From Collinsella aerofaciens (GTDB lineage Bacteria > Actinomycetota > Coriobacteriia > Coriobacteriales > Coriobacteriaceae), in contig NZ_JADMUF010000007.1 in NCBI RefSeq assembly GCF_015546965.1, forward strand, positions 85,136 through 149,135: a stretch of DNA of 64,000 nucleotides. The letters are read 5' to 3'. Positions 54,226-61,725 of the stretch are shown in pieces; the first letter of the stretch is position 1; each line of letters starts with the position of its first letter. Under the pieces are notes generated by a model. The model saw only the letters and a list, made by a program, of their open reading frames with translations, searched no databases and had not been told where the DNA came from. Position numbers and translations under genes: made by a program.

Positions 54226-55981
54226 ACGTATCCCCCACGACCTTGCCGCCGTCCTGCACATAGAAGCACAGCATGCCGTACTGTTTGCCGTCATCAGTCA
54301 CGTAGTAATCAAACGCATCTTGCGTATAACCGTCGGAGTTGGTGGCACGCACGCGCACAAAATACTGGCCGGTATCGGGCGCATCGCAGGTCACCTCGGG
54401 AAGCAGCACGTCCTCAGCCTTAAAGATCACATCGCCAATAGCATAGTCGCGCGCAAGCTCCACGGTGTAGCGAATGTCGCGCGCCTCAAAGTCGTAGGAC
54501 GCATCCCAGTTAATGCGCAGCTTGCCGTTGTCGATCTGCGGAACGCCGATGTAGAACGGCATGGGCTTTTTATAGCTCTCGCGGAAGCTCTTGTAGTTCT
54601 CTTCGATCTCGGCCGGAATCGCCGCGGCGATCTGCTCGTATTGATCCTTGGTGACAGGCAGATTATCGATATCGGGCGAAGCAAAGACTAGCGATTCGGT
54701 AACCTCGCGATAATGCTTGATCATCTTGGTCAGGCGCGTCTCGGTCAAATACGTACGCAGGTCCTTGACGGCGCGGTCGAGCTCACTGCGGAACGATTTA
54801 CTGCGCAGCGCACGATTGAACAGCACGTTGCCCCAGTAGTTGCTTACGCCGCGCTCCCAGCTTGCATAGTCCGAGAACCCCTTCAGGCTCAGCTCCAGCT
54901 TACGCAGCATGCCGTCGTTGTCCCAATCCAGGATGTACCAGACCTTGGAGTTAAGCGGGCTGTACAGATAGCAGTTACGGTTCTGCGTATCGCAGTTGCC
55001 CGTCAGGATCTGAAACGCCAGCCAATAGACCAGATTCTCGGTATCAAAGTAGGTATCGAGCACATCGTCGATCTTTTGCGTATCGTCGTTGAGCGCATCG
55101 AGCATCTCGATTAACTTGGTATGGTCCGAATCGCCCTTAATCTCGAGCATGCCCTCAAACGCCGTCTGGTTATAATCGGGGTCATCCGCCAGCTTAATGG
55201 TGTCTTCGAAGCGATGGAAATCAAAGCTGTTCACCTTATACAGATGCCCGCTCTTATCCAAGCCGTGCGCCTTGAGCGCCGTCTTGTTGAGCTGCTCCAC
55301 CTGCGTAAACAGACCGTAGTCTTCAAAGGTGTCGTTGGACTTTTCGGTCTGGTCGCACACCCACAGATGCACAAACTGCGTGCGCAGGCCCATCATCTGG
55401 GGAATCCCACGGATAAGGTCGTAGGCCATCTTGTTGCGAAAACGCATGCCCTCGCCCATATGCTTGTTGAGCGCAATCGCGCGCTGCTGACGCCAGGTGC
55501 CCTTACCCTTCTTGAGCTCAACCTTGTAATTCTTCTGCGCGTAGCCGCTCGACGTCTGGCCGCGCACCTGCACGGTGGCATTGGGCGCTTCCTCACCATA
55601 GCCAACCTCGCCGGCCACCGGGCCGTCTTCGTCGCCCGGCTGCAGCAGGCCCATAACCTGATAGCGCGTCGCGCCCATGTCGGCATAGTCATACACCGAG
55701 TACGTATTGATCTCGGCCCAGCTATGATCGGTATTCTCGGAGCTGTTACCGCGCGAGACCGTCAAATACATGGTCACAATGCCCGAGTCGTCGTAGACCT
55801 CGTACAGCTCATCTTTATCGCGTAGGTGCTTGGTACCGTCCGAGGACTCGGCCTTTTTAATCTTGTCCTGCTTTTTGACCTTTTTAGTCGAGGATTCGTC
55901 CTGAGACGAGCAGCCCGAAAGCAACAACGCGCCGGCAGCCGCCTCAATCAGGCAGCGGCGAGACATCAACTTATCGATCAT
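54212..55981 (-). CDS. cotH: CotH-kinase lipoprotein with C-terminal fibronectin-like domain
   Basis: A 589-residue exported protein. The N-terminus (SRRCLIEAAAGALLLSGC) is a lipoprotein signal with Cys24 as the lipid anchor, followed by a Lys-rich linker. The CotH kinase-like domain spans about 90-460, with VQVRGQTSSGYAQKNYKVELKKG (ATP-binding lysines), GLFTQVEQLNK, and WYILDWDNDGM (metal/catalytic Asp). A beta-sandwich, fibronectin type III-like domain ends the protein (about 480-575). The ATG at 55981, with GGGGAGG upstream, overlaps pelG by eleven bases. CotH proteins phosphorylate surface proteins in spore formers; this organism shows no sporulation context. Confidence 0.87.
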   Translation of the reverse strand: MIDKLMSRRCLIEAAAGALLLSGCSSQDESSTKKVKKQDKIKKAESSDGTKHLRDKDELYEVYDDSGIVTMYLTVSRGNSSENTDHSWAEINTYSVYDYADMGATRYQVMGLLQPGDEDGPVAGEVGYGEEAPNATVQVRGQTSSGYAQKNYKVELKKGKGTWRQQRAIALNKHMGEGMRFRNKMAYDLIRGIPQMMGLRTQFVHLWVCDQTEKSNDTFEDYGLFTQVEQLNKTALKAHGLDKSGHLYKVNSFDFHRFEDTIKLADDPDYNQTAFEGMLEIKGDSDHTKLIEMLDALNDDTQKIDDVLDTYFDTENLVYWLAFQILTGNCDTQNRNCYLYSPLNSKVWYILDWDNDGMLRKLELSLKGFSDYASWERGVSNYWGNVLFNRALRSKSFRSELDRAVKDLRTYLTETRLTKMIKHYREVTESLVFASPDIDNLPVTKDQYEQIAAAIPAEIEENYKSFRESYKKPMPFYIGVPQIDNGKLRINWDASYDFEARDIRYTVELARDYAIGDVIFKAEDVLLPEVTCDAPDTGQYFVRVRATNSDGYTQDAFDYYVTDDGKQYGMLCFYVQDGGKVVGDTYEEG

Positions 55982-57515
55982 CAGAACCTCCCCAATGTTT
56001 TTGGTACAGGCGAACCACCATACGTTCAAACGCACTGCGCGGCTCACCGCCCACGCGCTTGTCCTCATAGCATTGCTCAACACGGTCGAGCACCCGGCCA
56101 AGTTCGGTAAACCAGCCCGTTTTGTCGGTCGCCACAATGGGCTGCTGGCTCAGGATACGATACGGCAAGTTGGCGGTATAGGTATCGAGCCGCAGCAGCG
56201 CCACGATAAAAAACACCGCCGCACCCAACAAAAAGCCAAAGCCGTAAAACTGCTGCGGCAAAAGCAACGACACAGCAGTCGCCAGCCCGGCCACACCGGC
56301 AAACAGGCCCGAAGCCAGCACGGCTCCCTTATAGTCGGTAAAGTACAGCAAGATAAGCATCACCGTATTGCCCACGGCATACAGGCCATAGCCCACGCAC
56401 AGCGTGCGAAAATACCCGTGCATAAGGTTATTGAAGCCCAACGGTAAGGCCGACAGCACCGTGGTCTCGAGCGAGATGACCGCCGCGGTCACAAACAACT
56501 GTTTGAGCGCGCAAAAGCGCAGTTCACTGTTGAGTGTGGAGAGCATCTCCTCCTCGGCCGCCATAATGTCGCCCACCACGCCACCGTCGTTGAACAGGCT
56601 GTAGTAGTCGCGGTAGCGCGGATAAAAGTTGACCTCGACCGAGACCACAAAGTTGACGGACGTGACCAGGATCGTCAAAAACGCGATGAGCGCCGGCACA
56701 TCGTGGTAGGGCGCACCATAAAACAAGCCCTTGACCTGCACGCCAATGGGACCGGCCCATATTATCACCAAGTGCGCAAAGAGGCCCAGGTTGGTAAACA
56801 AGCCCGTGAGCGCCAACGGCATAAACTGATCAAGCCACCGTAAAAAGAGCCAGGAGCTGCGGTCGCTCTGCGGAAAATACCGGTACAGCAGCACCACGTC
56901 CCAGGCGAGCATGACGCCGTAGCCCAGAGCAATTGACGCCAACAGGCCCTCGACCGGCGGCAGCCCCAGCACCAGCGCGGCCAAGGCGCACAGGCACGCC
57001 ACGCCAATGGCAGCCGCAAAGCTGCATAGGATACCGCGGTAATCCTTGATGGCCGTGAGGTAACTCATGCCGTTCCAGTTGACGATCATAATGTTGAACA
57101 GCCACAGGCACAGCAGCCCCTGCAGCAGCGTGGCGCCCGAGAACAGCAAAAAGACGCCGTAGAGCACCGTGCCCACAACGAGCATGATGGCATTAGAGCC
57201 CCAAAACGAAGGCAGTATCTCATCCTCGCGCTCGGCAAAAAGCATATCGGCCAAAAAGCGCGTGACCGGCATAGAGAAAAAGCTCGTGAGCGTAAGCGAG
57301 GCCAGCAGTGTGTAGGTCACCATGCACACCAGCAAATCCTGGTTGGCACGGCCCACACCCCACAGTCCGCACAGCACCAAAATACCCACCTGCAGCAGCA
57401 CACCCAGCAGCATGGGGCCCGTGCATACGATGCCGGCGTAGCCGTAAGCGCGCATCGTGGCAAACAGGCCCTTGCGCCTAAACAGGCGCTTGAGCTCAAA
57501 ACCAATTCCGGCCAC
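55971..57515 (-). CDS. pelG: PelG-like exopolysaccharide flippase/transporter
   Basis: A 514-residue integral membrane protein of the PelG family, the transporter that moves Pel polysaccharide across the cytoplasmic membrane with PelF, PelD and PelE. About twelve membrane segments are visible. The N-terminal MAGIGFELKRLFRRKGLF and the VNFVVSVEVNFYPRYRDYYSLFNDGG block are typical of PelG. It follows pelF with a three-base gap and overlaps cotH by eleven bases. Confidence 0.9.
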   Translation of the reverse strand: MAGIGFELKRLFRRKGLFATMRAYGYAGIVCTGPMLLGVLLQVGILVLCGLWGVGRANQDLLVCMVTYTLLASLTLTSFFSMPVTRFLADMLFAEREDEILPSFWGSNAIMLVVGTVLYGVFLLFSGATLLQGLLCLWLFNIMIVNWNGMSYLTAIKDYRGILCSFAAAIGVACLCALAALVLGLPPVEGLLASIALGYGVMLAWDVVLLYRYFPQSDRSSWLFLRWLDQFMPLALTGLFTNLGLFAHLVIIWAGPIGVQVKGLFYGAPYHDVPALIAFLTILVTSVNFVVSVEVNFYPRYRDYYSLFNDGGVVGDIMAAEEEMLSTLNSELRFCALKQLFVTAAVISLETTVLSALPLGFNNLMHGYFRTLCVGYGLYAVGNTVMLILLYFTDYKGAVLASGLFAGVAGLATAVSLLLPQQFYGFGFLLGAAVFFIVALLRLDTYTANLPYRILSQQPIVATDKTGWFTELGRVLDRVEQCYEDKRVGGEPRSAFERMVVRLYQKHWGGSDDR

Positions 57516-57518
57516 CGG

Positions 57519-58946
57519 CTACTCCCCCTCTCTGGACAGGTCAAACGCTTGCGCCGTCTCGTCGTACAGCGCGCGATAGTTGGCGAGCATCTGCTCGTGC
57601 AAAAAGTACGTGGCAACGCGACGCTGGCCGCGCTCCCCCATCTCAATGCGACGAGCGCGGCTAGTGCACATGCGTTCCATGGCATCGGCCAAGCCCTTAC
57701 GATACATAGGCGGCGTCACATAACCCGCCACGCCAAAGTCGTCACCCGGGGCGCCTTCGAGAAGCTCGCGACAGCAGCCCACCTCAGTCGTCACGCAGGG
57801 ACGGCGCGCTGCAAGCGACTCCAGCACGCTGAGCGGCTGGCCCTCGGAGATGCTCGTCAAAATGGTAAAGTCGAGCTTTTCCATGTACTCGACCACGTTG
57901 ACGCGGCCGGTAAAGATCAGGTCGCGCACGCCCAGGGTTTCGACCAGCGCGTGGCACTCGGCGCCGTACTCCTCGTCGTCCACGCCGCCCATGATGTGCA
58001 GGCGCACCTTGGGCAGGCGCTCGTGCAGCTCAAAGAAGGCATAAATCATGGTCTTGACATCCTTGATGGGCGCCAGGCGCACCACCGCGCCAATGTCCAC
58101 CCAGCCGTCATCGGTCTTTAAGGGAATATCCTTAAAGCGATCGAACTGGATGCCGTTGGGGATGACCAGGCATTTGTCCGCATCGCAGCCCATATCAATC
58201 TGCGTCTTGCGGGCGTTATGGAACAAACTCGTCACGCGGAAGGCGCGGCGGTAGATCTCCTCCGAAAGCAGGTAGAAAAAGCGAATCCAGCGGTCCTTAA
58301 ACGACGGCACCACCCAATCGGCGCGAATGATCTCTTCCTCGCGCTCGCGGGTATAGATGCCATGCTCGGTCAGCAGCACCGGCGCATGGGAAACGCTTGA
58401 GCCCAGGCAGGCGAGCAGGCCACCGTAGCCGGTCGAGATGGCATGGTACACATCGGCCACCGGCACCTCGCTGCCCAACAGGTAGAGCACGGGCAGCAAC
58501 ATGGAGCGCATGGTGTGGAATGCATCGGCAAAGGGCGTGTAGGGATACTCGGCCAGGCACACGTCGCGAAAGATATCCATAAACGTGCGACTCTGCAAAA
58601 ACGAGAGCGGATGCACGCGACGGCGGTGAAAGATATCGAATAACACGTCCCAGTCCGGATTGGAGAGCGACACCAGACGGCGTAGCGCCTCGCACTCACG
58701 GTCGTTAAAACTGGCTTCATGTTGCTCGCCCGAAAGCCGCAGGGCATCGTCCAGGAACACCTCGTGCACCTCGACCACGTTGCCGGGCAGCTCGTAGACA
58801 AACTTGCCACGGTCGGCAGCATGCGCGCCGATCACCCACAGCACAAACTCGTGCTCGGGCATGGCCGTAATGTAACCATGCATCCAGGTAGATACGCCGC
58901 CGTGCACATAGGGGTAGCAACCCTCGAGTACCAAGCAGATTCTCAT
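57519..58946 (-). CDS. pelF: PelF-like family 4 glycosyltransferase
   Basis: A 475-residue cytoplasmic glycosyltransferase that polymerises the Pel chain from UDP-sugars. The N-terminal VLEGCYPYVHGGVSTWMHGYI is the PelF hallmark. The GT-B donor-binding half has IPNGIQFDRF, VRLAPIKDVKTMIYAF, LHIMGG, and the EX7E-type ISEGQPLSVLESLAARRP. It overlaps the upstream DUF2194 gene by four bases (ATGA). Confidence 0.92.
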   Translation of the reverse strand: MRICLVLEGCYPYVHGGVSTWMHGYITAMPEHEFVLWVIGAHAADRGKFVYELPGNVVEVHEVFLDDALRLSGEQHEASFNDRECEALRRLVSLSNPDWDVLFDIFHRRRVHPLSFLQSRTFMDIFRDVCLAEYPYTPFADAFHTMRSMLLPVLYLLGSEVPVADVYHAISTGYGGLLACLGSSVSHAPVLLTEHGIYTREREEEIIRADWVVPSFKDRWIRFFYLLSEEIYRRAFRVTSLFHNARKTQIDMGCDADKCLVIPNGIQFDRFKDIPLKTDDGWVDIGAVVRLAPIKDVKTMIYAFFELHERLPKVRLHIMGGVDDEEYGAECHALVETLGVRDLIFTGRVNVVEYMEKLDFTILTSISEGQPLSVLESLAARRPCVTTEVGCCRELLEGAPGDDFGVAGYVTPPMYRKGLADAMERMCTSRARRIEMGERGQRRVATYFLHEQMLANYRALYDETAQAFDLSREGE

Positions 58947-60823
58947 TTATCGCCACCCTCCTTGCGCTCGATCGTCACGGTCTTATCATTTGCCTTGAGC
59001 AGATACAGATTGCCCGTAAGGTGCGTCAGTTCGCCACCCGTCACCGCACCCGGCTCGCCATTATTGGCGCGGAACATGAGCCACGCCTCGTCGTGGAAAT
59101 TGCCCAGGCTGAGCGTCCAGGCATCCGCGCTGGTATCAACGCTCACCGTCACGGACGAAAAACGCTGGATGGCACCGGAGCACTCCGACGCCGTCTGGTG
59201 CCGCAGGTCGGGCGCGGATTTGGTAAGCCACTCCAGGAAGTCGACCAGGCCGCCCTTGTAGACCTCCCAGCCCTCCTTGGCTCCGCGATCGGGGTCCAAA
59301 AGGTCGTCCGGGTGCATAAAGTGCGTGCTCACGTAGTGCATGTTGAGCTCGGACACGGCTGCCAGGCGCATATAGGAATCGTCGACCATGCCGCCCGAAA
59401 CAATACGTGGCTGCTCCACAATGCCATCGCTCGCCACGCCAAACTCCTGCACGTACGGCAGGTCGGTGCCGTCCTCAAAGTACGTACTGGCAATAGTCTT
59501 AATGCGCGGAACATCGTCGCCGATAATCTTGCGCGCTCGGGCCGAAAGGATATTCGACGGCGGAACGTAAACCGAACCATGCGCGTTGGGCAGTACCTCG
59601 TCTTGGAAGGCGATGAGCTCGTTGAGCGATGCGACGAGCGTCTCTTTGTTCTTCCAGGTCTTGTAGTCGTACAGCGTGCCGTAGTCGGTGTCCCAGAGCG
59701 CGAGCGGCTGATGGTTGTAGCCGTGAAAGCCCAGCTCGCCGCCCATCTGCAGCAGCATGCCGCCAAAATATCGAAACTGCGTGGTATCGGGTTGGCGCGC
59801 GGGCTCGGTCTGGTTGACCGCGTCCTCGTAGTTTTCGATCATCACGCCGGTATAGCGAATGCCATATTTTTGCGCGAGCTTTTGCAGATCGGGCCACCAG
59901 ACCTTGGTGTAAAAATCCGCAATGGAAAGGCCGTAGTCACGCTTGATATAAGTACCATCGCCCGAGGGCACGGGGCTGGGAAAGTCGTCCAAAAAGAACA
60001 CGGCGCTGTTGATGACCGGATAGGCCGTTGCATCACCCAGGAGGCTGGTCGCCGCGGCGTAAAAGCCGCGCATGACCTTGTCATAGATACCGATATTGCA
60101 AACCACGGTGCGCCCGCTACCGCAGTCATTCGACCAAATGAGTGGGGCGCCCGCATCGCCGGTCATAGCCCACACACGAGCCGTCTCGCGCAGCGATACC
60201 GAAAGCGACGAATCAAAAGGGTCCGAGAGCTCGTAGCGCTCTCCCCCGCCCAGCATAAAGTCCTCACTCGGCACAATGCTTTCGGCTTTTACATAGTCAT
60301 ATCCGGCCGATTCAATGCCAAGCTTGGAGGCAATCACTTGCAGATAGCACGAGTTATCCGGCGGCATGGCGAGCATAAGCGAACCGCCGGCACTCACCCA
60401 ACTCATAATGTCGCTCAGGTGCGTACCGAGCCCATCGAGAGACGGCATGAGCAAAATCACGCGATCGAAGGAGGTCAGCGAGGGAATGGCATCCGCACCA
60501 TCCAGGGCAAGGTCCACGTCGCGGTGCGCGATCTTCATGTCGAGCAGGATCTGGTCGAACTGCTCCTTTACGTCCTCGATGCCAGCTTGATCGGAATCGG
60601 TAATGACCAGGCACGTGGGCTTTTGGCCAAAGATTGCCGAGCTTGCAGGCGTAGCGTTGCTGGCGGCGAGCATGCCCAGCTTGTGCTGTCCAGCGCTGTA
60701 CTGCACGCCGGCACGCTCCACCAGCAGCACGGCGGCCATGGCAATAAAGACCGCCCACACCACGAGGAGCCCCATCCAACGAAAGCGGCCTGCACGGTCG
60801 CGGATATGTTGCGCCACGTTCAT
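58943..60823 (-). CDS. DUF2194 polysaccharide deacetylase-like protein (PelA deacetylase role)
   Basis: A 626-residue membrane-anchored extracellular protein with one N-terminal membrane segment (about 17-37). A flavodoxin/reductase-like region (about 55-250) follows. Then comes a deacetylase region with FFLDDFPSP (Asp pair near 277) and HGYNHQPL (HxxxH near 365), consistent with carbohydrate esterase 4 metal-binding motifs. A beta-rich C-terminal domain ends the protein. The layout parallels PelA without its glycoside-hydrolase domain. The ATG at 60823 has GGGGAGGAGG upstream and overlaps pelE by four bases. It probably deacetylates the Pel chain outside the cell. Confidence 0.82.
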   Translation of the reverse strand: MNVAQHIRDRAGRFRWMGLLVVWAVFIAMAAVLLVERAGVQYSAGQHKLGMLAASNATPASSAIFGQKPTCLVITDSDQAGIEDVKEQFDQILLDMKIAHRDVDLALDGADAIPSLTSFDRVILLMPSLDGLGTHLSDIMSWVSAGGSLMLAMPPDNSCYLQVIASKLGIESAGYDYVKAESIVPSEDFMLGGGERYELSDPFDSSLSVSLRETARVWAMTGDAGAPLIWSNDCGSGRTVVCNIGIYDKVMRGFYAAATSLLGDATAYPVINSAVFFLDDFPSPVPSGDGTYIKRDYGLSIADFYTKVWWPDLQKLAQKYGIRYTGVMIENYEDAVNQTEPARQPDTTQFRYFGGMLLQMGGELGFHGYNHQPLALWDTDYGTLYDYKTWKNKETLVASLNELIAFQDEVLPNAHGSVYVPPSNILSARARKIIGDDVPRIKTIASTYFEDGTDLPYVQEFGVASDGIVEQPRIVSGGMVDDSYMRLAAVSELNMHYVSTHFMHPDDLLDPDRGAKEGWEVYKGGLVDFLEWLTKSAPDLRHQTASECSGAIQRFSSVTVSVDTSADAWTLSLGNFHDEAWLMFRANNGEPGAVTGGELTHLTGNLYLLKANDKTVTIERKEGGDK

Positions 60824-61725
60824 CGGGCCTCCTCCCCGTCGCGCCAAAACGCCAGCTGCTCGCGGTTGGCGGCACTCAAATACACATGCTGACTGTCGAT
60901 CGCATCGATTACACGGTGGACCTCGTCACCGTCGCGGCGCATCACGGCCAGGCGCAGGCAAAGCATCCAAACCTCCTGCTCCTCGGGCACGTCGAGCACC
61001 AGCTGGTCGGTCACGGTCTGTGCCTCGTCGATCTGTCCGACATCGGCCAGCGCCGTCGCGTATCGAATGCGCAGCTCAAGGGTATCCTCGCGCTCGCAGC
61101 GACGCGCAAGCAGGCGCGCGTACTGTTGGCGCTGAATCTGAGCCACGCGCCCCTCGGCCAAGCCCGAGCCCAAGTATTCACCAAGAAAATCACAGTATTC
61201 GTTGAGGTTTTGCGCGCTCGGGTCCGTCTTAAAGGCACGCTCCAGCTGCTGCAGTTTAAGGTCGGACTCCTTGGAGATCTGCGCCACCGCCGTCGCGGCA
61301 TAGTGCGCCACCTCAACGTCGTCGTTAAGCTTAGCCGCCTGCAGCTGCGCCAGGTAAGCGTCGGGCTCCTCGGTGAGCATGGAGAGCATTAGGCGGCGCC
61401 GGTATGCCGGGTCGTTGACGATGAGCGCCTCCTCGAGCGGCACTACGCCTGCATCGTCCTCACCACTCGGTACCGACATACTGCGATGCAGGTCATCGTT
61501 AAAGCGCAGCGACTCCAACGCAGACTCTTTCAGCCCCTCGCCAAACACCGCGCCGCGGACCGATAGCAGAACCACCAGCAACGGGCCCCACAGCGGCACC
61601 AGCACTATCACAGCCAGCATGTGTCCGCGCACCGGCAGCAGGCCCAGCTTCATGAGCGTCCACAGCATCAGGCAAACCAGCGCATGAATCAGCAGCAAGA
61701 CGGCAGCAACGACAAGCGAGATCAA
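60820..61725 (-). CDS. pelE: PelE-like protein, two membrane segments and helical repeats
   Basis: A 301-residue protein with two N-terminal membrane helices (about 2-27 and 34-56). A soluble alpha-helical region of TPR-like repeats follows (YAATAVAQISKESDLKLQQLERAFKTDPSAQNLNEYCDFLGEYL as helices, ALADVGQIDEAQTVTDQLVLDVPEE). This matches PelE, which links PelD and PelG in the inner membrane. Sequence conservation of PelE is low, so the call depends on architecture and on its position between pelD and the deacetylase gene. Confidence 0.78.
   Translation of the reverse strand: MISLVVAAVLLLIHALVCLMLWTLMKLGLLPVRGHMLAVIVLVPLWGPLLVVLLSVRGAVFGEGLKESALESLRFNDDLHRSMSVPSGEDDAGVVPLEEALIVNDPAYRRRLMLSMLTEEPDAYLAQLQAAKLNDDVEVAHYAATAVAQISKESDLKLQQLERAFKTDPSAQNLNEYCDFLGEYLGSGLAEGRVAQIQRQQYARLLARRCEREDTLELRIRYATALADVGQIDEAQTVTDQLVLDVPEEQEVWMLCLRLAVMRRDGDEVHRVIDAIDSQHVYLSAANREQLAFWRDGEEAR

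Noticed and set aside
54212-55981. CotH as evidence of sporulation
   Set aside because: No other spore coat or sporulation gene is present, and CotH-type kinases occur in many non-spore-formers.
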